Of a stretch of DNA of 64,000 nt, positions 56,761-64,000 are shown piece by piece (position 1 is the stretch's first letter; every line of letters starts with the position of its first letter). The translations under genes were made by a program, and so were the position numbers. The stretch is from Stenotrophomonas nematodicola (GTDB taxonomy: Bacteria; Pseudomonadota; Gammaproteobacteria; Xanthomonadales; Xanthomonadaceae). A model generated the notes under the pieces. The model saw nothing but the letters and a program-made list of their open reading frames with translations, searched no databases and was not told where the DNA came from. The stretch is taken from assembly GCF_009467805.1 (NCBI RefSeq), contig NZ_WIAY01000010.1:29188-93187 (forward strand). Reading direction: 5' to 3'.

Positions 56761-58221
56761 ATGCTCGCCACCTTCCATACCCTCCGCGACTGGATCGCGG
56801 GCATTCCCCACCTGGGCCCGCTGCTTGCCGTGGCCTACGTGCTGTACCTGCTCTGGCTGACCGGCTGGATCATGCTGCAGAAGCGCGAGCCGGTGGCCAC
56901 GCTGAGCTGGATCCTGTCGCTGGCCGCCCTGCCCTACCTCGGCCTCTTCATCTACTACCTGCTCGGCCCGCAGAAGGTGAAGCGCCAGCGCCTGCGCCGC
57001 GGGCGCTCGCGGTCAGGCATGGAGCATTACAGCAGCGTGTGTCCGCCCGATGCCGACTGCACCGAGCTGGCCAAGATCGCCCAGGCCACCACCGGCCTGG
57101 CCCCCAGCTCGGCTACCGAGGTCGAATGGCTGGTGGATGGCGCGGCCACCTACCGGGCCCTGCTGGCGGCCATCGCGCAGGCGCGTGACCACCTGCACCT
57201 GGAGTACTACATCTTCAACCCCGACCACGCCGGCACCGCCCTGCGCGACGCACTGGTGGAGCGCGCCCGCGCCGGCGTACGCGTGCGCCTTCTGCTCGAT
57301 GCGGTGGGCTCCTCGGCGATCCGCAAACGCTTCCTGGCGCCGCTGCGCGAGGCAGGCGCCGAGGTGGTGTGGTTCCATCCACGGCAGCTGCTCAAGCCGT
57401 TCAAGCGGCCAGGGCTCAACATGCGCACGCACCGCAAGCTGGTCATCATCGACGGCCGCGTAGCCTTCACCGGCGGCATCAACATCACCGACGAGGAAGA
57501 TGAGAGCCGCCGCGCCGATGCGTACCGCGACCTGCACATGCGCCTTCGCGGCCACGTCGTGCGCAGCCTCCAGCTTGTCTTCATCGAAGACTGGATCTAC
57601 GCCAGCGGCGAACCGCCCGAGCGCTTCGACATCGCCCAACTGTGGCCCAACGACATGCCCAGTCGGGGCGATGGCCGCATCAATGCGCAGGTGCTGGTAT
57701 CCGGCCCGGATTCGTCCTGGGAAACGATCCACCGCCTGCATGTGGCCGCCATCCACGAGGCGCGCGAACGGGTCTGGCTGGTCACCCCGTACTTCGTCCC
57801 CGGTGAGGCCGCCCGCATGGCGCTGACCTCGGCCGCGCTCGGTGGTCTGGACGTGCGCCTGCTGGTGCCGAAGATGAGCGACTCCTGGTTCGTCACCCAG
57901 GCTGCGCGCTCGTACTTCGACGAGCTGCTGCAGGCCGGCGTCAAGATCTACGAGTACGGCCCGCGCATGCTGCATACCAAGGCTTTCATCGCCGACGACG
58001 ATGTCTGCATCGTCGGCAGCGCCAACTTCGATCACCGCAGCTTCCGCCTCAACTTCGAGCTGTCGATGATGCTCGGCGACGCCGACCGCGTGGCGGCCCT
58101 CGCCGCCCTGCTCAGTGCCGAGTTCGACGCCGCTGTGCCGGTGCGCAACGACCGCCAGCGCGCCCTGTGGCGTCACCGGGTGCCCGAAGCCTTCGCCCGC
58201 CTGGCCTCGCCGCTGCTCTGA
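56761..58221 (+). CDS. cls: Cardiolipin synthase (ClsA type)
   Basis: Transfers a phosphatidyl group between two phosphatidylglycerol molecules to give cardiolipin and glycerol in the inner membrane. The 486-residue product starts at ATG 56761 with two N-terminal membrane segments (LLAVAYVLYLLWLTGWIML and WILSLAALPYLGLFIYYLLG). It has two phospholipase-D HKD motifs, THRKLVIIDGRVAFTGG and LHTKAFIADDDVCIVGSAN, and length typical of ClsA. It starts just downstream of the exbD2 terminator. Confidence 0.94.
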   Translation: MLATFHTLRDWIAGIPHLGPLLAVAYVLYLLWLTGWIMLQKREPVATLSWILSLAALPYLGLFIYYLLGPQKVKRQRLRRGRSRSGMEHYSSVCPPDADCTELAKIAQATTGLAPSSATEVEWLVDGAATYRALLAAIAQARDHLHLEYYIFNPDHAGTALRDALVERARAGVRVRLLLDAVGSSAIRKRFLAPLREAGAEVVWFHPRQLLKPFKRPGLNMRTHRKLVIIDGRVAFTGGINITDEEDESRRADAYRDLHMRLRGHVVRSLQLVFIEDWIYASGEPPERFDIAQLWPNDMPSRGDGRINAQVLVSGPDSSWETIHRLHVAAIHEARERVWLVTPYFVPGEAARMALTSAALGGLDVRLLVPKMSDSWFVTQAARSYFDELLQAGVKIYEYGPRMLHTKAFIADDDVCIVGSANFDHRSFRLNFELSMMLGDADRVAALAALLSAEFDAAVPVRNDRQRALWRHRVPEAFARLASPLL

Positions 58222-58288
58222 GACCGACTGCGTGGAACCGCGCTTGGCCTCGGCGCTACACTGGCCGGGTCAAACGGGGAGTGCTGAC

Positions 58289-58546
58289 ATGTACTGGTTG
58301 TTCCTGCTGCTCGCGCTGGGCTGCTTCGCCCTCGCGCTCAAGGCATCCCAGATGGGATGGATGATGCTGGCACTGGCCGGCACGCTGCTGTTCCTGCTGG
58401 CCTGGGTGCGCGGTCTGTACGTTGCCCGCTTCGGTGGGCTGCAGCGCGATACCAGCCAGCTTATCGATCCCCTCGAACTGCGCCGGTTGCGCGAGCAGGC
58501 CCAGGCCCGCCAGCAGCCGGCTACCGACGACCCCGACCCCCTGTAG
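58289..58546 (+). CDS. Small membrane protein between cls and pdxJ
   Basis: The 85-residue product has two predicted membrane segments ([17 protein letters not shown] and [17 protein letters not shown]) and a basic then acidic C-terminal tail ([22 protein letters not shown]). A good Shine-Dalgarno GGGGAG precedes ATG 58289 by eight bases, which supports translation. No family with a known function is recognised. It is five bases upstream of pdxJ and probably co-transcribed. Confidence 0.7.
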   Translation: MYWLFLLLALGCFALALKASQMGWMMLALAGTLLFLLAWVRGLYVARFGGLQRDTSQLIDPLELRRLREQAQARQQPATDDPDPL

Positions 58547-58550
58547 TCCC

Positions 58551-59294
58551 ATGACCCAGCTCAGCGTCAACGTGAACAAGATCGCCGTCCTGCGCAACTC
58601 GCGCGGCGGCACCGATCCGGATGTCCTGCAGGCCGCCCGCGCCTGCCTGGACGCTGGCGCGCATGGCATCACGGTGCACCCGCGCCCGGACCGCCGGCAT
58701 ATCCACGCCGAGGATGTGCTGGCGCTGTCGGCGCTGACCACCGCGCGTGGCATCGAGTTCAACATCGAAGGCAATCCTTTCGCCCCGCCGCGCGAGGGCT
58801 ATCCGGGCCTGCTGCCGCTGTGCGAGCAGACCCGCCCCGCGCAGGCAACGCTGGTGCCCGATGGCGACGGCCAGCTCACCTCCGACCACGGCTTCGACTT
58901 CGCCCGTGACGCCGAGCGCCTGCGCCCGCTGATCGCCGCACTGAAGTCCTACGGGTGCCGGGTCAGCCTGTTCGTCGATGCCGGCAACCCGGACCTGGCC
59001 CAGGCTGCTGCCATCGGCGCCGATCGCATCGAGCTCTACACCGGCCCCTATGCCGAGGCCCACGCCGCCGGCGATGCCACCGCCATGCTGGCCCTGTTCG
59101 CCGACGCTGCCCGCCGGGCCCAGGCGGTGGGCCTGGGGGTCAACGCCGGGCACGACCTGTCGCAGGACAACCTCGCCGACTTCTTGCGCGCCGTCCCTGA
59201 CGTGCTGGAAGTCTCGATCGGCCATGCGCTGATCAGCGAAGCCCTGTACGACGGCCTCGACGCCACAGTGAAAGGCTACCTGGCGCTGCTCTGA
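58551..59294 (+). CDS. pdxJ: Pyridoxine 5'-phosphate synthase PdxJ
   Basis: Condenses 1-deoxyxylulose 5-phosphate with 3-amino-2-oxopropyl phosphate to pyridoxine 5'-phosphate (vitamin B6). The 247-residue product starts at ATG 58551 ([20 protein letters not shown]), with conserved [35 protein letters not shown]-like [11 protein letters not shown] and [12 protein letters not shown]. Length matches E. coli PdxJ (243). Follows a small membrane protein gene. Confidence 0.96.
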   Translation: MTQLSVNVNKIAVLRNSRGGTDPDVLQAARACLDAGAHGITVHPRPDRRHIHAEDVLALSALTTARGIEFNIEGNPFAPPREGYPGLLPLCEQTRPAQATLVPDGDGQLTSDHGFDFARDAERLRPLIAALKSYGCRVSLFVDAGNPDLAQAAAIGADRIELYTGPYAEAHAAGDATAMLALFADAARRAQAVGLGVNAGHDLSQDNLADFLRAVPDVLEVSIGHALISEALYDGLDATVKGYLALL

Positions 59295-59511
59295 GACCCA
59301 TCGCTGACGTGACGTGACCCGTCAGCGTGGCCTGTGGACAACATTGGGGATCAACCCGCGCCCAGGGCCCGCAAACCCAGCAGGCACAAGGGTTCTGCTT
59401 CCCTTTTGGGTTGTGGTTAGTAATACTGCTAACCATGCACACGCCGTTGCCAGCCCCTCGCCTGCCTGCGGGGTCTCAATCGCTGAGACCCCGTCCGGCT
59501 AGCCTGTGATC

Positions 59512-60603
59512 ATGGGTATCGCGATCAAAGGCCGAGGTTCCACGACGCACCTGGCGGGCCGTTTCGAGGTCACCGTCAGCGAAGCCGTGGACGACGGCTG
59601 GGAGCCGGACGACAGCGACGAGTTCGCCACGCCGCGCCTGCGCACCGAAGTGCGTGCGGAGACTGCGCGCAGCATCATCAGCCGCAACAAGTCGCCCGAC
59701 GTCGGCTTCAGCCAATCGGTCAATCCGTACCGCGGTTGCGAGCATGGCTGCTCGTACTGCTTCGCGCGGCCCTCGCATGCCTACCTCAACCTGTCGCCCG
59801 GCCTGGACTTCGAAACCAAGCTGTTCGCCAAGACCAACGCCGCCCAGCTGCTGCGCAAGGAGTTCTCGCGCCCCGGCTACGTGCCGCAACCGATCGCGCT
59901 CGGCATCAACACCGACGCCTACCAGCCGATCGAGCGCAAGCTCAAGCTCACCCGGCAGCTGATCGAGGTGATGCTGGAAACCCAGCACCCGTTCTCGCTG
60001 ATCACCAAGAACGCGTTGGTGGAGCGCGACATCGACCTGCTCGCGCCGCTGGCCGAGAAGAACCTGGTGAGCGTGCACTTCTCGGTGACCTCGCTGGACC
60101 CCCATCTGTCGGCCCGGCTCGAACCGCGTGCCTCGGCCCCGCACGCCCGCCTGCGCGCGATGCGGCGGCTGCACGCCGCCGGCATCCCGGTGGGCGTGAT
60201 GGTGGCTCCGGTGATTCCGTGGATCAACGACGCCGAGCTGGAGGCCGTGCTCGAGGCCGCCCACGATGCCGGCGCCTCCACCGCCGGCTACGTGCTGCTG
60301 CGCCTGCCGCTGGAAGTGGCCCCGCTGTTCCGAGACTGGCTCGACACCCATCACCCCGACCGCGCCGCCCACGTGATGAGCACCATCAACCAGCTGCGCG
60401 GCGGCAAGGACTACAACAGCGCCTTTGGCACCCGCATGCGCGGCGAAGGCGTCTACGCCGACCTGCTCTCCAACCGCTTCAAACTCGCGCGCCGGCGGCT
60501 GGGCTTCGACGCCCAGAACAGCCACTGGCCACGCCTGGACTGCAGCCGCTTCCAGCGCCCCTTGCCGCCGCGCGAGGATTCGCCGCAGGGATCGCTGTTC
60601 TAG
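59512..60603 (+). CDS. Radical-SAM protein of the PA0069 family
   Basis: The 363-residue product binds a 4Fe-4S cluster through the cysteines of GCEHGCSYCF (C-x3-C-x2-C, about residues 82-89) and has the radical-SAM barrel with the spore-photoproduct-lyase-like SISRNKSPDVGF / GINTDAYQPIE context. The reaction is unknown. It starts at ATG 59512 (MGIAIKGRGSTTHLAG); a GTG at 59506 is also in frame. The 3' half is repeated about 1.5 kb downstream without its start and iron-sulfur motif, together with the RHS remnant. The stop lies 76 bases upstream of the RHS remnant. Confidence 0.9.
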   Translation: MGIAIKGRGSTTHLAGRFEVTVSEAVDDGWEPDDSDEFATPRLRTEVRAETARSIISRNKSPDVGFSQSVNPYRGCEHGCSYCFARPSHAYLNLSPGLDFETKLFAKTNAAQLLRKEFSRPGYVPQPIALGINTDAYQPIERKLKLTRQLIEVMLETQHPFSLITKNALVERDIDLLAPLAEKNLVSVHFSVTSLDPHLSARLEPRASAPHARLRAMRRLHAAGIPVGVMVAPVIPWINDAELEAVLEAAHDAGASTAGYVLLRLPLEVAPLFRDWLDTHHPDRAAHVMSTINQLRGGKDYNSAFGTRMRGEGVYADLLSNRFKLARRRLGFDAQNSHWPRLDCSRFQRPLPPREDSPQGSLF

Positions 60604-61044
60604 GTCAGCGGCTGGACACCCGGCCGGCCCTGCGCCAACAATCCGCTGTCGCCCATGAGGGGCGTTCCAGGGGAAGGACATGAACATCGGTGCCACTACG
60701 GCGGTTACCACCGCCGTCAACGCCACCAGCCGCTACTACTATGCCGGCTAGAACCAGTTGATGTCCGAGCTGACCGACAGCACCTGGACCAACTACCTTT
60801 GGTTCGATGGCAAGCTGGTGGGCCTGGCGCGAAACGGGCAGTTGAACGTCGTCCATACCGATCACCTTGGCCGGCCGGACTTCGTGACCAACGCCGGGCG
60901 GCAGACGGTCTGGAAGGCATACAACTACGTATACGGGCGCAGTGTTCAGCAGGACGATATTGGCGGACTGAACATTGGCTTCCCTGGGCAGTACTACGAT
61001 GCAGAATCAGGGCTTTGGTACAACGGCTTCCGCGACTACGATGC
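60077..61044. repeat. Duplicated segment, copy 1 (968 bp)
   Basis: The same sequence recurs at 61591-62558 with constant spacing of 1514 bp and a few substitutions, mostly near the right end. It spans the 3' half of the radical-SAM gene, the intergenic space and an RHS core remnant. Confidence 0.95.
60680..61044 (+). pseudogene. RHS core remnant, copy 1 (amber stop and lost C-terminus)
   Basis: The reading frame from ATG 60680 (GGGGAAGGA just upstream) encodes MNIGATTAVTTAVNATSRYY then YAG followed by an in-frame TAG (60749-60751). It resumes as NQLMSELTDSTWTNYLWFDGK, then TDHLGRPDFVTNAGRQ and GLNIGFPGQYYDAESGLWYN, the typical RHS repeat-associated core. At 61044 similarity to the second copy stops and unrelated residues follow, so the DPIGL end and a toxin tip are missing. 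It is a broken fragment of a larger RHS protein whose main body is absent here. Confidence 0.85.
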
Positions 61045-61126
61045 TTGCTATGTATGGGTCCGCACTGAAGGCCGCTCACAACAATTCAGGGGCGTCGGCA
61101 GTTGCAGCCGTACTAGGAGAGAATAT

Positions 61127-61501
61127 ATGCGAATGAGATCAATCTTTCGATTCTCTTGCCCCAGCTGCAGTGCTTCTGGCCAAGCTTTTCTCATCGCTGA
61201 TTCGATAGAGAAAAAAATAGAAACGAAATGCAATAACTGCGGTGCTGAGATAGTTTCCGAGCTTGGTGCCATGAAATCAGGAGCATGCTACATACTGACT
61301 TTGCTTGCGCTTGCACCGGCCGGTCTAATGTTGATTTCAACTGCATTGAGAGCAGATTGGCTACTATTCTCTGCATCGTTGCTAATAGGTGGTGTCGTCA
61401 TGTTTGTGCCCTCCATGTATCTTCATTCTCGAAACGCAAAAATCAAAAATTCTTTGAGTCGGCCTGATAAGTACGGGCGAAAATATAATGTAGATCGTTA
61501 G
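61127..61501 (+). CDS. Orphan small zinc-ribbon/two-membrane-segment protein (possible immunity protein)
   Basis: The 124-residue product has an N-terminal zinc ribbon (CPSC at residues 11-14, CNNC at 35-38) and two membrane segments (about 53-71 and 77-99), then a basic tail. AGGAGA six bases upstream of ATG 61127 is a strong ribosome site, so this start is preferred over fusion to the RHS remnant in the same frame. The lower G+C content differs from the housekeeping genes. Its place after an RHS core remnant suggests an orphan immunity gene whose cognate toxin tip was lost; this is inference. Confidence 0.65.
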   Translation: MRMRSIFRFSCPSCSASGQAFLIADSIEKKIETKCNNCGAEIVSELGAMKSGACYILTLLALAPAGLMLISTALRADWLLFSASLLIGGVVMFVPSMYLHSRNAKIKNSLSRPDKYGRKYNVDR

Positions 61502-61590
61502 CAAACGTGCAATCATTTCATTGTGTTGCCGATGCTGGCTTGGCTTCCGGCGACAGCAGCCGCTGCCAATCGATCAGCGTTCCCCTTGAG

Positions 61591-62117
61591 ACTTCTCGGT
61601 GACCTCGCTGGACCCCCATCTGTCGGCCCGGCTCGAACCGCGTGCCTCGGCCCCGCACGCCCGCCTGCGTGCGATGCGGCGGCTGCACGCCGCCGGCATC
61701 CCGGTGGGCGTAATGGTGGCTCCGGTGATTCCGTGGATCAACGACGCCGAACTGGAGGCCGTGCTCGAGGCCGCCCACGACGCCGGCGCCTCCACCGCCG
61801 GTTACGTGCTGCTGCGCCTGCCGCTGGAAGTGGCCCCGCTGTTCCGAGACTGGCTCGACACCCATCACCCCGACCGCGCCGCCCACGTGATGAGCAGCAT
61901 CAACCAGCTGCGCGGCGGCAAGGACTACAACAGCGCCTTTGGCACCCGCATGCGCGGCGAAGGCGTCTACGCCGACCTGCTCTCCAACCGCTTCAAACTC
62001 GCGCGCCGGCGGCTGGGCTTCGACGCCCAGAACAGCCACTGGCCACGCCTGGACTGCAGCCGCTTCCAGCGCCCCTTGCCGCCGCGCGAGGATTCGCCGC
62101 AGGGATCGCTGTTCTAG
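61591..62117 (+). pseudogene. Truncated second copy of the radical-SAM gene (3' half only)
   Basis: Codes for the last about 174 residues of the PA0069-family protein (from FSVTSLDPHLSARLEPRAS to PQGSLF), almost identical to 60077-60603, but lacks the start and the iron-sulfur motif. It begins abruptly after unrelated sequence and is not expected to be functional. One visible difference in the coding part is MSSINQ in place of MSTINQ. Confidence 0.9.
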
Positions 62118-62558
62118 GTCAGCGGCTGGACACCCGGCCGGCCCTGCGCCAACAATCCGCCGTCGCCCATGAGGGGCGTTCCAGGGGAAGGACATGAACA
62201 TCGGTGCCACTACGGCGGTTACCACCGCCGTCAACGCCACCAGCCGCTACTACTATGCCGGCTAGAACCAGTTGATGTCCGAGCTGACCGACAGCACCTG
62301 GACCAGCTACCTTTGGTTCGATGGCAAGCTGGTGGGCCTGGCGCGAAACGGGCAGTTGAACGTCGTCCATACCGATCACCTTGGCCGGCCGGACTTCGTG
62401 ACCAACGCCGGGCGGCAGACGGTCTGGAAGGCATACAACTACGTATACGGGCGCAGTGTTCAGCAGGATGATATTGGCGGACTGAACATCGGCTTCCCCG
62501 GACAGTACCACGATGCGGAGTCGGGGCTTTGGTATAACGGCTTCCGCGACTACGATGC
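61591..62558. repeat. Duplicated segment, copy 2 (968 bp)
   Basis: Direct repeat of 60077-61044. The two copies enclose 546 bp of unique, lower-G+C DNA that carries the orphan gene. Confidence 0.95.
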
Positions 62559-63051
62559 GAGCATTGCGACGTATGTGCAGAGCGATCCGATTGGGTTAAG
62601 CGGAGGCCTCAATAGCTATGCGGATGTTATGGGCAATCCGATTAACTTCGTTGATTCGTTGGGTCTGGCTACAGTGGATCTCGGTAACGGCTTCTGGGGG
62701 CGAGTCGATACCTTTAACTATGGCGGGAACGCTTCATTTGAGATTCATGTCTACAATTCAAAAGGCGTAGAGGCTGGCGTATATGGACCTGATGGATGGC
62801 TCAATAAGCATGGGCACAAGGGCGCTCCCAATGGTCTTCCCGATGGTGTGGAAGCTCAATGTAAGACTATCTCGGATGACTACTCCCGTCGGGCTGGAAT
62901 AACCGCTAGAAGAGCATCGCAGAGAGCTTCACGACTTAAATCATTCTTCAAAGGATGGCCACTTATAGGGCCCCTGATTGAAATGACTGCCCCGAGCCCA
63001 GACAGAGTTTGCGAGAATATTCCAGGGTATCCTGGATGTGAGGCGATGTGA
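62194..63051 (+). pseudogene. RHS core remnant, copy 2, with an intact C-terminal tip
   Basis: The same start (ATG 62194) and amber stop (62263-62265) as copy 1; a restart at ATG 62275 gives a 258-residue product. The RHS core continues through YVQSDPIGLSGGLNSYADVMG and NPINFVDSLGL, the usual end of the core. About 125 residues of a tip follow (GNGFWGRVDTFNYGGNASFE, HVYNSKGVEAGVYGPDGW, LNKHGHKGAPNGLP, PDRVCENIPGYPGCEAM). The tip looks like a C-terminal RHS toxin domain of uncertain activity; conserved-looking His residues (EIHVY, KHGHKG) may be catalytic. It overlaps the next gene by four bases. Confidence 0.75.
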
Positions 63052-63515
63052 TAAAGCTGGATAGAATCCATTTCGACGGAACAACTTGGGATTTTTCCGA
63101 GTATTTTGAGTACATCAGAAGTGTTGCGCACCTGATGCCGCAGCCGCTTGGAGACTATTCGACTGATTGGGAATCCTATGCCCTTAGTGGAACCAAGACA
63201 CTCCATGACGCCAGGCTGCTGTCAGCGATTCTTGACAAGAAGTACGACGGGAACTACTCAAATGTTGTTTCGTCCGTCGAGCTGAGCTTCATTGATCAGA
63301 TGTTCCAAGGAAAAACCACATTGCGGTACGGCGATGTCTCTTCGTACCTCTTCAAGGAAACAGACTCAGATACACATCTGCATGCGGACGTGTTGGTTCA
63401 CGAGTTCTCAATCGTTTCGCCTGGCCGCTTCAGGCACCGAATCGTGCTTGATCACTCAGGTGAGATCGAGATTGAATTCGGCACTTTCTCCCATGTGTGG
63501 AAGAAGGAACTCTAG
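63048..63515 (+). CDS. Candidate immunity protein for the RHS tip
   Basis: The 155-residue product (start GTG 63048, MIKLDRIHFDGTTWDFSEYF) is soluble and has no signal peptide. Its start overlaps the stop of the RHS tip by four bases (GTGA), the usual layout of a toxin-immunity pair. Lower G+C and different codon use from the housekeeping genes fit a transferred module. I do not recognise a named immunity family; the function is inferred from position. Confidence 0.65.
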   Translation: MIKLDRIHFDGTTWDFSEYFEYIRSVAHLMPQPLGDYSTDWESYALSGTKTLHDARLLSAILDKKYDGNYSNVVSSVELSFIDQMFQGKTTLRYGDVSSYLFKETDSDTHLHADVLVHEFSIVSPGRFRHRIVLDHSGEIEIEFGTFSHVWKKEL

Positions 63516-63631
63516 AAGCCGTTCGAGTCTTTCAGCCGCTGCATCAAGTTGGTATAGGTCGACTGGCATGCCACTGGTCGAGCCGAAGCCGGGCGATAGA
63601 TGTGGATGCAAGTAGCCGGGAGGGCACAGGG

Positions 63632-63910
63632 ATGCATAGAGTTTACTGTCTTGGTTTCGCTGCGCTTCTCATGGGGGTTATCCCATTTGCCAGTGCTGAA
63701 AAGACATGTGCTGGAGGAGCTGGTGAGGACGCTTCTTCGGCACTTAGGGTGGCCTACGAGCACTTCGATCATGATCTGTCGAAGACGATGCGTGTGGGGT
63801 CGCAAGAAGGTCTAAGGGGATTTCTTGCTCGCATGGAGAACTATCAGATAAGGATCAGCCTTGAAGGGGACCCCCGACGTCCCCCCGGCTTGAGTAGTGG
63901 GCGGGTTTAG
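63632..63910 (+). pseudogene. Secreted protein gene interrupted by an IS3-family element
   Basis: ATG 63632 (GGAGG ten bases upstream) opens a signal peptide MHRVYCLGFAALLMGVIPFA followed by SAEKTCAGGAGEDASSALRV and ENYQIRISLE. After that the frame runs into GDPRRPPGLSSGRV and a stop that belongs to the inserted element's end, so the normal C-terminus is missing. The intact protein is unknown; it may be another effector or an immunity protein of the same island. Confidence 0.6.
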
Positions 63911-64000
63911 AGTCCGGTGCTGATGGTATCTCTCTTTCCAGCCAACTGTGCGGCGTACTGGGCGGGCGTCAGCCCGCCAAGAGCCCGCTTAGGCCGTTCT
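63866..64000 (-). mobile_element. End of an IS3-family insertion sequence (runs out of window)
   Basis: The last about 135 bp begin at a GGGGACCCCCGACG... sequence that breaks the gene to the left and contain the 3' end of a transposase on the minus strand. The exact terminal inverted repeat is uncertain. Confidence 0.7.
63907..64000 (-). CDS. IS3-family transposase OrfB, C-terminal end (partial)
   Basis: On the minus strand the last codons read ERPKRALGGLTPAQYAAQLA then GKRDTISTGL and stop TAA (63909-63907). The R-P-K/H-x-x-L-G-x-L-T-P-A-x-Y segment is the hallmark C-terminus of IS3-type integrase-core transposases. The rest of the gene lies to the right of the window. Confidence 0.85.
   Translation of the reverse strand, partial: ERPKRALGGLTPAQYAAQLAGKRDTISTGL

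Noticed and set aside
60758..61501. One fused protein made of the RHS core and the zinc-ribbon membrane protein
   Set aside because: The frame happens to stay open, but a strong ribosome site and ATG at 61127 mark a separate gene, and homology to the RHS core ends at 61044.

Overview
This is a G+C-rich chromosomal window (roughly two thirds G+C by eye) from a gammaproteobacterium of the Xanthomonadaceae. The genus is most likely Stenotrophomonas or a close relative. Three things point there: the rpmH/rnpA/yidC/mnmE and dnaA/dnaN/recF/gyrB blocks on either side of the replication origin, the tonB-exbB-exbD1-exbD2 order, and palindromic repeats that begin with GTAG and resemble the SMAG repeats of Stenotrophomonas maltophilia. 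The species assignment is inference. I saw no tRNA, rRNA or CRISPR array.

Layout. Positions 1-9.3 kb hold the 3' end of an unknown gene and a leftward recC-recB-recD operon with 4-base overlaps. Positions 9.5-13.6 kb hold a complete mlaFEDCBA operon for retrograde phospholipid transport, closed by a bidirectional terminator. Positions 13.7-20.3 kb are one leftward gene for a 2211-residue repeat-rich autotransporter adhesin (four Calx-beta-like and many He_PIG-like domains). Divergent from it (20.6-23.1 kb) are three consecutive tail-collar (MdpB-like) proteins, a GNAT acetyltransferase and a convergent DUF6916 gene. No other phage genes are present, so this looks like a non-phage surface system. 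Positions 23.2-39.6 kb are ordinary metabolic, transport and regulatory genes: glutathione peroxidase, rmuC, nitroreductase, two LysR regulators, oxidoreductases, a LysE exporter, an APC permease, a dipeptidase, rlmI, terC under a yybP-ykoY Mn riboswitch, a rhomboid protease and a glycerophosphodiesterase. A cluster of GTAG repeats lies at 33.5-33.85 kb.

Positions 39.7-51 kb are the origin region. mnmE, yidC, rnpA and rpmH read leftward; dnaA, dnaN, recF and gyrB read rightward. The dnaA-dnaN gap carries two perfect inverted DnaA boxes and AT-rich blocks. The unusually long dnaN-recF gap (829 bp) carries a second group of DnaA-box-like sites, an AT-rich block and a 13-bp inverted repeat. Five parS-like palindromes lie between 46.47 and 48.37 kb, two of them inside recF.

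Positions 51-59.3 kb hold a CPBP protease, an M48 metalloprotease lipoprotein, a TPR protein, tonB-exbB-exbD1-exbD2, cardiolipin synthase, a small membrane protein and pdxJ. The right end (59.5-64 kb) is an RHS cassette region. A complete radical-SAM gene is followed by an RHS core remnant and an orphan small gene. A 968-bp segment (3' half of the radical-SAM gene plus RHS core) is then repeated, and the second copy ends in a different C-terminal tip with a translationally coupled immunity candidate. After that come an interrupted secreted-protein gene and the end of an IS3-family element that runs out of the window. The lower G+C of the tips and orphan genes suggests acquired DNA.
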